A DNA stretch of 64,000 nucleotides from Rhyzopertha dominica. Lineage: Eukaryota; Arthropoda; Insecta; Coleoptera; Bostrichidae. The stretch is from NCBI GenBank assembly GCA_025024175.1, contig QCXZ01000137.1, forward strand, positions 310,001 to 374,000, read 5' to 3'. Positions 27,501 through 42,500 of the stretch are shown piece after piece. The number at the start of each line of letters is the position of its first letter. The stretch's first letter is position 1. The notes under the pieces were generated by a model. It saw only the letters and a program-made list of their open reading frames with translations, was not told the origin of the DNA and did no database searches. A program made the translations under genes and the position numbers.

Positions 27501-30500
27501 TTTGCCATATACTGATAAAGCTAGCAAACTGCTAAACACTAACTTTGTATTATTTGTTTGTCGAGATCGCAAAATGGCCGGTCGACCGAAATTGATGTGG
27601 AAGAATGCGAGATATAAGTACGCCGAATAATTGGTATTGTTCTACTTACGCAGCCGAGTTGTTTATATAGCTCTGTAGGCGCCACACTTTTCCACTTCAG
27701 TTTTTATCGTACGACCATGGTCGGCGTATTCATTTAATAATTTCTATGCGATAACGCTTTTTCGGTAGTTTCAACAATTAATCGTATACATGTTCATTGT
27801 ACTCTTACTCTTCCTAAGATACAAGAGATGCGAGTATTTACAGACAGTTGATGACGCCACTATAATTTTTACTAATTTATATATATAGCTATCAAAGCAA
27901 GCTTTCCATTAAAGGTATTTTTACTGTTTTGTTAGTTGGAGACACGTTTGCTTCTTTTTAGGTTGAGGTAAACTTTCAATTACTTTGTTTTCCAATTGGA
28001 AGTCTCTTTAAGAACTAGCTGATGTGTTAAGAAGTTCACACCATCAACCCATCCATTTGGGTAACTTTTGTAAAAACATTAACACAATTCTTAAATATTT
28101 CAACTGTTATAAAGCAGGGAAACAGCTTATTTTCATTTGGTCCACCGTGATCCCCAAAAGTACCTCCGCGAATATAATTTTTTAGTATTATGATTTCATG
28201 GAACGTCCTTAGACTGGAATCAAACCGATAATGATTTGAATTATATTATTTGTTCGCTTGCTGCATCGCAGAACATCTAACGTCGGTCGTAATCTTTTTC
28301 CGTCGGTTCTTAAGTTTTACGCTTTGTAATCTATTTGAGCCTAAAACCACAATTTCCTTGTTGTTATTATGACTGAAGAGTGGTGCTGCAGAATTGTCTG
28401 ATTTTTTTGCCCTTTTGGGTATCTTGGTAGTTAAAAATAAAAATTTTGAGCTTTACAAAGATCTTCAGTTGGAATTCTTTGTGTAGTTTTCGACCGTCCA
28501 TCGTATGGTCCGGACTTAGCACCAGTTTGTTTCTTTCAAGAAGGTTGTAGGTAGGTTGTCAGAATCGAGGGGGTAATCATCGTGGATGTGTTTGTACGAC
28601 TGCTCGGATGTGGCCTGGATGTTTTTGGATCTGTTGATTGGATGTGGATGGATGTGATTTGTAAATTTGGGCGTGCACGCATTTGCATAGCCCGCAAAAA
28701 AAACTGCTAAAACCTGACCTAAAACCACACGTTTCACTTCGCATTTTACGTTTGCTGGCTTTTTAATCAAAATTGAAGCAGTGTCAGACTGAACCGTGTA
28801 AAAATTACTCAAATATCTAATGACCATGTATGGATGTAATTTTGGTATTAGTTACAGGGCGCCAAATAAAAGTAGTACTTTAATGGAGAGCGTATGTACA
28901 TTTCTGGTCTGGAATGCTTGGGCAAATTTTATGAACTTATTGATTTTTTTACTCTCCTTAAAGACAAAAGTGTTGACATAAAAAGCTACGTGCGCACTAT
29001 TACTGAAAAAAAAACCAAATGATTTTCAGATCGTTGTACCTAGAAACTTGTACAATGAAATAATCTTAATTCATTCAAACAATTTAATAGGATTAGTAAA
29101 GCTGTTGTGACAGAAAATACTCTTGGATTTGAAACTAGTTTGGAAACAAGTGAAAATGAAGAAGGAATTGTCTTATGCAGAAGACAAAGATACCGAAAAT
29201 TTGTCATTGGATGAAGATAAAAATAATGGTGTTATAGTATTATGCTTGAAAACTATTACAGTCTAGTTTGATGACCGCTGGTATCTGGGTTGGAAATTTA
29301 AATCGAAGAAGTGTAGTTCGAAAAATTATAGCAAAGAAATAGGGGCAGATAAGCAAAATATAAAAAAAATATAAATCTTCTGAGAACCGAAAAGAATATT
29401 TTTTAGATATACATTCTTCGAAGACATAGTTCTTTTGAACCATTGAAACATTCTTTTTCTTTACATTTTTTTATTATGTTATGTACGTTTAGGATTCCTT
29501 TTTTGGGATACTTAGACATATATTTTGTAAAAAATGTTTGTGTATTTCCTTTGTCTATGATTTATTATTATTTTACATGTGCAAAAAGTAGTAAAGAGGG
29601 AGTCTGTAAAGTCTATGAAACTCAGGATGTGTAAAAAGTAATTCTTGGGGTTCTCTGTCTAAATAAGTGTGGATAGCGTGAAAAAGTCTTAATTTTGTAG
29701 GAGGTGTAATGGATGTGGATGAATGTACACGTTTGTCCATGGATGTATGTGGATGTGTTTGAGAAAATGGATGAGTTTGTACAATTTTGGGTGGGTGATT
29801 TCCCCCTCGGCGGTCAGAAGCATCTAAAAGCACGTGTCACTGTACGACAAATAATTCAATTACGGTTTGGCCTTCGTATTTAGAAGATACCTTCAAATTT
29901 CTCACATTTATTTCCATTCGGAACCCTCAAAATCGATGAAAGACCGCGACATCCGATCTTCTTTTGGAAGGACCATCAACGAAACAACCACACAGCCGGT
30001 GCAATTAGTTATTCGGCAACGGTCTCCGGTCTACCGTCTGGGTATGCAAGGGCGGGCCGCCAGCGAGATAACCGTGGCGCCAGGCCTAATTCTACTGGGT
30101 GGCGGGGCCCGTGTGTGTTTACCTGTATACCGTCTCGGTGTCGCGCACCGTACCATTATGGACGCCGAAAACGTGGCCATAGACGGCAGATGGGCGCCCC
30201 AGTGTCAGCACGTCGGGTTTTTGGCCCCGAGACTACTGATCCGTTTGTGGAAGGTATTGTCGAATCGAGTGATGATATAATATAGTTGATGAAAATCGAA
30301 AAATGGCATTCGGAAGGATAGATTTCCCTCAGCAGTGAATGAGATGTTAAATATGGTTCTTTCTTGTCTAGTCTAGTCGGGCGCCTGTTGAAGAAATTTT
30401 TCAACGTCATTTTGTTGCAATACTTTTTTAGCTTTGTATCCATTTGATTAATGTTATAAAAAAACGATGAGCTTTTGGTCTCGCTCTTCGTATTTACACA

Positions 30501-33500
30501 CACACACACACAGATGTTGACGTTCGTTCAATATTGAGTAAATACTCCATAGCAAGGAAGGTTTCAAAATTTCTTTCGGTTCTGTTTTTTTTCTCTCTTT
30601 CTTATTGTTGCACAGTTGTTTACAATTTAACTCCTGTTTCTGTTATTGGCATATCAATCGTTTTTTGTAAAACGACTAAAATTAGTTCATAAAAATGGTC
30701 ACACAAGGTTTGTTGGGGTATGTGATTGGTTTAGATTTTAAAAATAGAGTTGATCTTAGCTTAAAATGGAGAATGAGTTCACAATTCGACGGCTTTGATT
30801 TTCGAAGTAAAAAAAGAGAAGCATTAAAACTATATGCCGTTCAAGGCAGGTAAACCAGAACGTTTTTTCAACAGACAGGAGACTTATCAGTCCCCCCTTT
30901 GATCATACCGCCCACCGACACAACTTTTGCATTAAATATGAGCCTACGGAGGCGATAAATGACCACGCCGGCCCACTGTGATCTAAACTCTTCCCCATTA
31001 GCCGTTTCTTCGGCGTAAATAACAACAACGCAGTATCGGCATTATTTTTTTAAGAACGATCCTGAAAACAAAGCTGACACAATCTCTGATTTCTCTTCCA
31101 GGCGTTGAAAACTTGACTCGTTATCGTTTCATATTTTTGATCATCTTATTTCCCGGTTTTTTCCCCGATTATCTGACCCGCTTCCTTCCATCAAGCGTTG
31201 TTCTTTGTCGTACCGGAAGTAGTGTTTCGCTTGGGTAAGCTAGCTGGCGCCTGCCTTTTTCTTTGCCAGGTGGAGCGACAACACAATGACAGGAAGAGGG
31301 CAATGTTAGAGGCGCGATTTGTTTTAAAAAGCATTAGCTGGGTGTTAGGCTTTCAGTTTTTTCGTTCTTTCCATTACAGCTTCGGTTTTTCTTTGCAGAT
31401 TCACCACCGCCAGCGTATACGCGATGTGCCGTGGATAGACTGAAACCAGAAGGTGAGTTTTGTTTAAATATTGTATCAAAAGCGATTTGGTATATTTTCC
31501 GGATGGTATTTTAATATTTTAAGCATTTTACCCCTTTCGTAATGATTAAAAAGCAATATCTTTGGTCAGTAATGCTGGGTACTCTTATACATTGCTAACA
31601 TAATGTCGTTTTTATTCTGGGCTCCAAACTATTAGTTTTGTTTTTGATAATTTCTATAGGTAAAAATTTGTAAACACAATCGACTACTTGATTGAATTAC
31701 GACTCCTGCAATTTCTATCAAAAAACAGACTTTTTCTTAAGTTACAACAAGCAAGTTGTTTGAAAAGATATACTTCTGCATGATGTAATTGTGTCACACC
31801 TGGGGTGGTGAGAAAAAAAGTATAAAAATTTATTGAAAACAGAAAAAAAGAAGCTCTGTAGTCAGAAGCTGTGGGTAATGTCGGCGAGTGATTAAGAAAA
31901 CTAGGTCGAAATTTTAAAATATCTCTTTCATACGTGAGAAATATTCTTAAAGCTAAAAACGTTACTCTTAGAAAACGAAATACTGCACCCAAATATATAG
32001 CCAAAACCAGTTAGAAGAGCAAAGAAGTAAACTGCCAACATTTCGTAAAATTCATTTGAAACGATAATTTTGTTATCATCGACGATGAGTCTTATTTAAA
32101 ACTAGAAGGCAGTGATGCAGCGGGAAAAGCAACACCTACTATTTTAAGAAAGGTAATGATGTGAGATTCAAACGTCATGACAAGTTTCAGAGGAAGGTTT
32201 TGGTATGATTAGCATTCAGAGTTCAAAGGGAAGGTCCACTTCGTATATAATGCCTTCAGGACTAATTATCAATCAAAATGTATGCGAATGAATGCGTTAG
32301 AAACAGACTAATTCCCTTCATCAAAAAATTTCTAAATGACGACAAACAATAGAGACTTTTCATCAAGAGCATATAAAATATATTCGGCGTGTAGATAATG
32401 TTTACAAAAATGAGATTAGTAACTGATTGTGGGGCGGTATATGTTGTAAAAGAATTAATCTTTTTATAAATGCTATTATCAGTTTCTTAACCAGTAGTTT
32501 AAGGAATAACTTAATTGCATTTGTACGGATTTTTTGTTTACACACCCTTAGTCCAATATCTAGATACAATTTTATTACAGTTACCTATATCTTATATTCT
32601 TTAATGTTTTTTCGGCGAATATGAATATATGCTAAAATCAAGTATACATGCATGTAATTGTAAAGAGTACCTGAGCATGCTTTTTTCTTTAATGTGATTT
32701 ATATACATTTAAACAACATTCAGTTGAAGTAAGATAAGTGTTTTCAGAGCAAGAATCCACACTTTGAAAAAAAATGAGTGTTTCAGCACTTAACAACATT
32801 TTGGAAAGGAAAACCCTTAATATTTAAATTTGTAGATGGTGTATATTCAGTTGCTATTAGATGCTTCTTTTTGACACCAACATTTAGTAATTCCCGAGTG
32901 TGCACCCCAAAAAAAATCGATAGTAATCGAGAACTTCTCAAAAAAGTCGAACTGTATCGCATTTCCCGAAACGATCCTCCACCCATTCGAAAAAAGAAAC
33001 GCTACTCGAATTGACACATCGTGCCCATTCAGCATGGGCGTGAGTACCCGCAGCTCTTGAGAATGAGCACCGAACAATAACACAAAAGGTACACCAGGCG
33101 CCAGGAAACGGTATTTACGGCCTTTTGGAACGGCCCCGACCGCTTACGTCCGGTCATTGAGGGGACCGACCTTGCGACAGCCGGCAACGGCGCCGAGTTC
33201 AACGCAGCGCCGCCAAACCTCGCCAGTTATCCCGGATTCTGGGGGNAGNCTTCCATGAGAGCAGTAGGCGTTGTAACGACGCTACCCGCCGATTTTCATT
33301 TGGTCATTAGATCTTGAGGAAATGGAGAAAATGAGCCTGCAATTCGAGGGGGGTGGTTGGTATGTCGCGAGTGAGAAGAGGTGGCAACGTCGCTTTTCGA
33401 TCGCGATTACTAAGCGGCATACGGTCGCTACTCCCTGGAATTATGGGGATGTAAACAACGGGACTAGGGAAAGAGGCAACTTGTTGCGCCTGATAGGAGC

Positions 33501-36500
33501 AACAAGTGGTGATTGAGTGAGCGGGAGGAGAATAAAAGTTGAAAAAACAAAGCTTTCGTAAACCTGCCATCTTCTTTCGCCACTTTGAGAAGGAAAGCTC
33601 TGTGTAAATATTAATCTTCATTATTTCTATTCAAATGTTTTCGTCGACTGTTCCATTTCCATGTAAACTGATAAAACTATACCATCGATATATTACTTCG
33701 GAAGAAAAAATAAACTTCCTTTTTTCTTCTCTTTTCTATCGTTGGTCCACTGAAAACGCTTAAAAAGCCCTTGCAATAATATATGTGTAAAATTGTTCGA
33801 AATGACCACCATTTTCTCTTAGGCATAAATTTATTCTTCGTCGAAAGTAACTGCTGATCGTTTCTAATGAGTGTGCATCCATTTGTAATGCGATTCCACA
33901 ATTCGACTCGAGAGGCAACTGGCGAGAAGTACACAAATTCTTTTAGCGTTCCCGAAAGAAAGAAATCACATTTGTTGTAGTTCCAGTGGCACCTCGTCAA
34001 GTAGATCCGGGAGAGTGTTTTGGAGAAATTCTAAATAAATTTCGACATTCAGTCTATCCGGTACCCATTAAATACTGTTCAATTATACCGATCCAAACAT
34101 TTAGTTTAAACTCGCGTTGGAAATGTCGGAGAGTTACTGGATGAGGGTTGTTTACATCGGAATATTCATGATAGCTATGTAAATTTGTAATACCTCTGCG
34201 GGTGAAGCAGGCTTCATCCGTAAATAGAATTTTCTTTTGAGGATTAATGTCTTGGCGTAAAATAAACCGACATAAATTCACTCTTTTAACAAAATCTTCC
34301 GGTATCAATTCTTGCACTTTTATGAGATGACGTGGGTGTAGTAGATTACGTCACACAACTCGATTCACCGAAGTTTGGGAAATACCAGTTTGCAGGGATA
34401 GAAATCTAGTACTAATATGGGGGTCATCGTCATCTTCAATTGTATGCAAAATAAGTTCTTCGTCTTGTGCCCTGATTCTAATAGCACGTTCTCGAGTGTT
34501 ACTGAAAACTTCCCTGTTTCTCAAGCCCGTCTTTCAACATTGGCAAATGTTTCTCTATGAGGGCTTACGCGATTAAGGAAATCTTCTCCTATATTCTTCA
34601 ATAATTCTTCTGCAGTTTCCTTCACAGAAACCTAATACTAATAGCACGCCAAATTGTTCGCTAAATGAAAATTTCCCTGCCATTTTCACAACACGAAATT
34701 ATTTTAGTGTTTAATTTTCCTGATTGTCAAGTCTGATCTTTAATTTCATAGCCATCGTTTGAAATTTTAAATGTACATGTTTTTAGTTATTCAGACCTAG
34801 ATAAAGAAACATTTTCCAAGGACTTGGAATTACTTTGTAAACGCCCTGCTAAATGTACAAGTTTTAAATCCAAGCTTTTTACACGAAATCATCTCCTAAC
34901 AAGCGCCTGCTCTTTATAAGCACGTGCAAGAAGCTCCCGGTACACAAACGTTTTTAAGCGTGGACAAATAACAAAATCAACCTACGTAATGGCCGGTCCA
35001 TCTCCTAATGGTCCGGCAAACACACCGGTGTAGTCGGCGGCGACGAAAACAAACACAAGGTGTGAATTGGAAAGCGGTAATAGCAGAGGCGAAAAAAATG
35101 CTTTCCAGACTCCTAATGGGGTCCAAATTACTTGAAGCGCTTGCCTCGAAAAAATCTCATGTTGTCTAACATGTTGTAATTCTAACTTGTCCATGTAGTC
35201 CAGCCCTTTTGGGGCGAAATCGAGTAAAACTGAAAAAAGTCGAAATTTTTTAGGTTTAGTTTTGATACACAACGTATCAGAAAAAAAGCAAAAATACCCT
35301 ATTTGATGCATGGTAGTTCGATGTCTAATTTGATGTGTTTTTCTTTTTTTCAGACAGGGCTCCTAGTGAAGCTCCCCTACTGCGTAGGAATACGTATTCG
35401 GGGTCAGTCACCACGAACGGAGAGGGTAAGTGACATAAATTTTATCTATCAACCACCTGTTGCTTTCTCGTCCTGTTTATGAATGAAGGCGCGCGGCTAA
35501 CATTTTAAGCCTCCCACGATCCAGTTCCAAATAACGTAAATCGACCAACAACGGCTCATATCGTATGTATAATTGACCAAATGACNACCGACAGTTTTAT
35601 AAATGCCATAAATTCGGTCGTGACGTCGTCAGTGGGCCTGCATTTTGATGGTTTGATCGCAGGGTGCAGTGCGTTTTGTTCGTTTGTGGGCGCACGACGC
35701 CGCTTCGTAATGGCGAATTTCACCTGTTGTTTGGTGCCATNAGCTTGTCTCAAGGCGACCCAGTGAAGCTGGTTTGGTCCCCACTTGACATTTCCTGAAC
35801 CGCATATAGATTATTTCATCCGAGGGGCTTGTATACCGCCAAAAGTAAGATGGACTTATCTCACTTTTGCGTCGTACTACAAAACTATTATTGCACTGGA
35901 TGGTAGCGACTTGAACAAAGTTCACTTGCAGTGACTTCACTGCTTTTTTTAATCCCGATAATCTGGCCGTTTTATCTATAAAAATCTTCGGATTGATTGC
36001 GGTTTAGTCACCATTTGGAGTTAGAAAATCACGTTGCTGAAATATTGACGCAACAGCCAGTGTTTACTATGTCATGCCCCGGCTATATATAGAACATAAA
36101 TAATGCATGGTTCATTTCATAAAAAGGGAGTACCCAATAATTACGTTTCGCTACATCCTTTGGCGAAACAAGAAATACGATTTGTTTTGTGGTACGAAAA
36201 ACACACTGACGTCATTTTTATTCTTGTTGGTCCGTTAAATTCTGCATCNCTTCGTAATCTTGAAAATGAGAGAGATTATTTTTTTCGAAAGACCTTGTAC
36301 ATAAGGCAGACTCAACTTTAATTTACTTTGTTCTGGCTGGGAATTGACTTGATTTGGGTGAGTGCTTTTATTAAAAATGGGCCAGTATTCTTATTGCTAT
36401 AACCATTTCTCACTAGCGCCGATTTAAGATTATCAATTTCTTTTTGTAAAGAACTTTCGTCTGAGATTCGTTGTACCCTGGCAAATATAAGACTATTCTT

Positions 36501-39500
36501 TTGAGTTGGGGGTGGTGAGATATGACATGTAAATATCTGTCTGTGGGTGTTGGTTTTCTGTAAATTTTTTGTCCTAACTATCCGGTGTTTACTCTGTAAA
36601 TTTGGACGTCTTAGAAAGGTAAACTACCATTGCTTTCTAATTCCATAGTAAATTTTATGTCAAGATTTTGACTGTTCAAATGATTTAGAAACCTACCTAA
36701 CTGTTCTATACCGTGGGGCCAAATAACAAAAGTATCATCTATATACTTATACCAAAATTTGGCTTAAGCTGAAAACTGCTGATCGCTACCTCTTTAAAAT
36801 TTACCATCAACAAGTTGGCTACTATAGGAATTAGAGGTGAAACCATGGCACAACCTGATTTTTGTTCATAAAAATTACCGTTCCATAAGAAATAATTTGA
36901 TTTTAAACGATGTTTAGATAATCTACCTAAGGGATCTCTATATCATCTTCTGGGTACTTAAACCTTTTATAACGTTAATAAAGTCTGAAGAATTCTTGAT
37001 GAAACTACTGGTTTTTCTTCCTACATAAGGTTTTAAATAATTAGCACAAAATTTTGCCAATCTATAACAAGGACTGCCAATCGTATTGACTATATATGTC
37101 TTAAAGGGACATTAGTTCTATGAATTTTGGGCAAACCATACAATTTAGGTATCTTGCAATCAGAAAGACTTCTCATTCGAAAGATCATTAGTAATTTTGA
37201 CATTCGACGAGATTTTCCTCCCCTATCTGTCGATATGTCAACATCGCTTGTCATTTCCGCAACCTGACAGTCGGGGGTTGGTTTCTATTGGCCGGTAAAC
37301 GTCTTACGTCACCTCGAGTAAAACCCGACCGGGCCCGCTCGGTTATCGCGCCGGAAAAATCGATTTCCCACCGTCAGAATTTCGACAGGGCCGCGCCGCC
37401 GATGCCGAAAATTTCGAGCGTCGTCTGGCCGGCGGTCGGCATTTCTGCGTGTGACGTAACCTCCACGTTATAGTCCGCAATCTTGGCGCCACGGCTGACT
37501 CGTAATGTCTATTTTTAAGCGGATCCCGCCACCATCTCTCGCTCTCTCCGCGCCGCCTCGCCGGGGCCGCCGCGACCGCGACGTTGCCGATTCCACTCGG
37601 AATCAAACGGATTCGGGGAGTTACGCGGAAGAACGACCTTGCGGATATTTATAGGCGTTCGAGTGTGTTTTCTGTATGGGATTTGGCGATTTCGTTTGTG
37701 TTTTTATTGAAATTCTTGAGCTGGACGTGTATCTGCATTGTGCCACTTGGCAATAGTGCGGCTAGAAAGTCCAACAATAATTTTCACCTACGTTATTGTT
37801 CAGGCGCCGCTAACGCCGAGTTTTAATAGTTTAGACGGGACCTAACTGTTTTTGTATCGCGGCGTATGTCGACGAATTGCCTTCGGGCACGTGCACATTT
37901 TTTCTTGCCTGGAAAGTACGAGTCTTGTTGAATTTGTTCAGAATTAGTTAAAATGTGTACAATTTTGGACAAGGCGACCTAGACTTTAAGATTTAGACAC
38001 TTTCATATGAAGTCTTCCAAAATACTGAATAGGGTACTTTAGCTTTATTGCAGGAAAAATGATTGTCCAAATGCATTCATGTTTATCTTCAGATGTATCA
38101 CTAATTCGACGAGCATCTTTCTTTCAACTCAATACTCTTAATTCGATAATATCGGAAGTCCATTTTTTTATTTTGCAGAAATATAACACTGACTACTTAT
38201 CGTATGCACTTCCGAAATCATACAACTTATTGTGCCAAGGTGCATTCTTCATCGTGAATTTATTCTGATATCATTAATAAATAGATTCGAAATGACAGAA
38301 AATCAAAACAATGATTCTTTATTAAATTGCAGTTTCTTTTTTACTAAATGTTTTTTATTGAAATAAGTAGAGGTTTAGAAGGAGCAACATCTGTTCTTTC
38401 GTGCCATAAAAAACAATACCCTCATTTGAGTATTTGACATACTGTGTTTTCAAAAGCTTTGCCTTTATCTTTTGCCTCATTTTTCTTTATTACTTGTCAT
38501 TGCAGGCAATGCCTGCCTTTTCATTTCTTTGAATCCCCTTGTTGTCGATTGTTTTGATATGTTTTCTTATTCCTGTTGGGTCCATTTTTCTCGGGCAAAT
38601 GTTAAATTGAAATCGATATTTCTTTAATTTACAAGTTAAATTTCATACCATGTTTATTCTACATTCTCATTATTGTACACAATGTTATTATAGTGGGTTA
38701 CAATTTCCGAAATCCGCTTGTAGTCTAACGATTAAAAAGTTTACATTCTGTTGGAATAACTTAAATTTTGAATATCAGCTGCTTATAAACTGTTTGCTAA
38801 AGTCACGTAGCTTTGACCACTGCTATTATTGTAAACAAGCAAGTCTGTTACTGATAAAATAGCTTTCTGTCCGATAAAGCGGCTTGCGTTCGATTCGAAC
38901 CGCGTATGAAATAGTTGGCTACCCCTTGGTCAACATAACGTTCGTATATCTATAGAACTGATATAGTATTATAAAAGATTCGTTATGATAATCGTATGGG
39001 AGATAAAGTGTTTTTTTAGCATTGACAAAAGCAGTTTTTTTGTGTTCAGAGTAGACCTTATAATTTACAAATCCATATATTTTTTTTTCTTCCGTGAAAG
39101 TTATAAATAACAGAACTGGATATTTTTACGATTTTTTTTTATATCTGGAAAAGCACGACAAGTACCTAGTTGAAGTTTTTTTCTAGTATTCCAGTATGAT
39201 ACTATAGTAAGTAGAGAAACTAAATAATATAGACAGAAACTATAAAGTTTGTCGGCTAGGATTAATATATGATGGGTGTGTGAACAAAAAATTTGTACGT
39301 TATCATCGATGATGAGCCTTACTTCACACTAGACGGTAGTGATGGGGAAACAACACCTAAAATTAAGTAGGGTAATGAAATAAATTCAAACGCCAAGTTT
39401 CAGAAGGAGGTATGGTTAGCATTTAGTAGTTCAAAGGGAAGGTTCATTCCATATATAGTAGTGCCTTCAGGACTCAGTATCAATCAAAATGTTTATGCCA

Positions 39501-42500
39501 ATGAATGCGTTAGAGAAAGACTAGTTCATCAAAAACTTTCACATAGACGACAAATATATTTTTTGGTCAGACATGGCAACAGGTCATTATGGCATTTAAA
39601 CAACAGTTGAGACTTTTCATCAAGAGTTTATAATTTTATATTCTGCATGTCAAGAATTGTTAGCAAACTTCGCCAGTATAAAAAGGAACATTTTTTGTTT
39701 ACACGCCCTTATTTGACACTGAAAGATGCATAATTTTGTAAGGGGGGCAATAAATGTTCGTTGAGTAATAAATAATTAATTGCTGTTAATTAAATAAACA
39801 TGGGATGTATTTGCATAAGAATACCAGTAAATAACATACCAAAACAAAGAAATCCAATACACTCCCTCCACCTCGTTCATGACATCCAGAAATTAATCAA
39901 TCAGTGGCTTTTTATGGACCAAATGGAGTATTCGTTCACTCAGTAAACACCGGAAACAAACAGAACATTCTTTTACTGTACTGAATTGCACAACCAAATT
40001 TAGATAACTCACCGGGGGGCAACGATGCCCCCAGGCTAGTCACAAAGTGTCTTCTCGCCTGGGCCCTCCTCTTCTTATTTCCACCTTTGGCCTAATTTTC
40101 TAGGTTATTAAACAAAAACAATAGTTTTCAACAACTACTAACTATTCTACCAAGCAGCCGCATCGGCAAGCGATAGCGCATGCATGTGAGTTTCTGACCA
40201 TCACAAGGTCTCCTCAGAAGTGCCCATTCTGAGATCAACATCGAGGGTCATACACTGCGATGCGTCAAGGGGTTATCCTTAACCCCAGGCACACCAGTTG
40301 TCGATTTGCGTATCGGACATTAACTGGACCGACGGTATATCAAATGCCATCGGTTCCCCCGATGCTGGCAGGGCACCCAGATACCAGAATCATACAACAA
40401 TCTCAAAAACTGTCCCAGTTTGGTAGCAACATAAAAACCTGACGTCAGGACTTTCAACAACAAAAATGCTACCCTTTGAATCTCTCAAAGAGACAACAAT
40501 CAAAATACATTTCAGTACTCACGACTTTAGTACTTTTAATCCGGTAATACTCCAATTGTCCATCAACTCTGGTTCAGCCACAAAACCAAGGAAACAATCA
40601 TCTCTAAGAATTAACAAACTAACACATTCCAGCACTCCACTCATACTAATGTCGCGCTGCTCCGAAAAGGGTCTCGCCCAGAGGTTTCTTTCTTGTAAAC
40701 AAAACATAACTCATCTGAACTGTCGGTTCATTCTCGACTTAATAAACATATAGTCAAAATAATCTTATAATCGAACTTTAAGTCAATATGGGTATAAATC
40801 AATAACGAAAATAAAATAAAATGATAGTAATAAAAGTAAATCTACTTATTAGAATAAAATTAAACAAGGGAAAAAATGTCGCCTTTCAATTTCGAGTTCT
40901 ATCAGAAACAAGGGATGGATTGTCAATATTTCTCAAAATCCTCGAGAAATCAACTTCGTGTTGGAAGCTAACGATCAACTGTTTTTCTCGTCTTCGACAA
41001 ACTCGATACGTCGCAATGAACGTACGTACGTACCAGCTACTCTACTCATACGTTATGCATAATATATACGAGAGGTGGGTGCGGCGAGGTGCGGCCTGGC
41101 GCTGTTGTCGCATGTCCTTCCTACGGCCTTCGTCGGCCTTCCTTGCCCCGTGCGATAAGAACCTGAAACACGGAAAAGCGTATATACCGGCGCCAGGCTC
41201 AATTTAGATACCGATGTTTGTTGGCCGTTTGTTATCGCCCGACGACGATTGCCGTAATGACGCACCTAAATTGCGTGTTGGCCTCTTTTTTTTGAGAAAT
41301 TTCGGGGGCATGTACGAATTTCATCTTCGACCGTTTGGGCTTAAAAACGCGCCGGCCACATTCGATCGTTTGTAAGGAATGGATCGGTTAAATGGTCAAA
41401 ATCGGGTAAAAATGCCTAAAATGAGCTTCTAGAATAGGGTTTCTGTCCTTTGAGGACATTTGGGTATTAAATATCGTAAATACTACTTTTACAGTACGGG
41501 CTTCGCGAACTACTTTAGACAAACCTGTCTCGAGATACCTCCCAAAAATCGTTAAAAATTTAGCAACCTCTAGGTCTAAACAAACTACTTGTTTGTATAG
41601 TTTGTAGTTTCTCAGCGACGAATATAATTAAACTAAAGGAAAAGCATTAGGCAAACACTTCACAAGATCCAAGAGCTCAGACTTCTTCTCTTTTTTCTAG
41701 GTTTTACAAAGCGTTTTGGTGACAAAAGCCTATTAAATAATGTTGCCAATAATAACAGATACACTTACTAAAGCAGAACTTTGTGGTAGGCGTCATTACT
41801 ACGAATTATCTCGTGGTAATTCTCTTGAAATGCAGCAATATTTTCAACTAGAAGGATACCACAGTACCCCCCGGCTGTTTACTGTTTTATTCATAAAAGA
41901 CTAGAAGAGTTTGGATCATTCAAATCTAAACTGTATGATGTAGACAATAAACGAAACCATTCGTAGCGTGAAGGCAGAAATCTGCGTTCCTAATTGCAAT
42001 AAAAATAATTTGGATTATATATANACAAGTTTAAGATTAGTTGTAAATCCGGAGAATATTCCAAAGAGTTCAATGTATGAAATACTAAAAGAGCAACAGC
42101 CTGTACCCTCATCATTACTAAAAAGTTTAAGTTCTATCTCATGTAGACTACATGGCACGTGTAAACTTTTGTAATAATATNTCAATCTCCACAATGATGA
42201 CACAAATTTCATATATTCTACTCATTTCAAGGGTGAAGCTGGATTTGGGCGAGAAGGTTTATTTAATGTTCATGATGAACATTATTGAAGTGATGAGAAT
42301 CTTCATTTGGATGTAGAACGTGGTAACGTGGTTTCCAAAACATATGGGCTGGAATTCTAGAAAACTATCTAATCGATCATATTTTCCCCCTCTTAGACTG
42401 AATCGTGAGATTTATTTAGGTTTTCTATCTTGATGTAAATACACTTTTGTTACCAAAGCACACTTTGCAAATTATGGAAAATAGAAGAAGTCTCCTTATA

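Larger units (their letters stand above)
21546..31398 (+). other. Dad: I-Smad intron 1 (9.9 kb)
   Basis: The intron holds an old tandem repeat directly after the donor, a minus-strand mariner, a THAP-bearing element, and GC-rich islands near its 3' end. GGCGCCA sites are at 27678, 28858, 30076 and 31245. Stretches 22700-24700 and 26958-29900 are AT-rich, with no gene recognised. GGATGTGGATG-like short repeats occur near 28550-28660 and 29700-29770. Confidence 0.8.

Noticed and set aside
38880..38935. tRNA-like GGTTCGAATC on the minus strand
   Set aside because: A-box spacing is too short and the cloverleaf cannot be closed. It is mostly a TTCGATTCGAA palindrome.
40140..40460. Possible LTR or retroelement piece (GC-richer, with CCTGACGTCAGG palindrome at its end)
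   Set aside because: No paired copy, no target duplication and no protein similarity could be seen.
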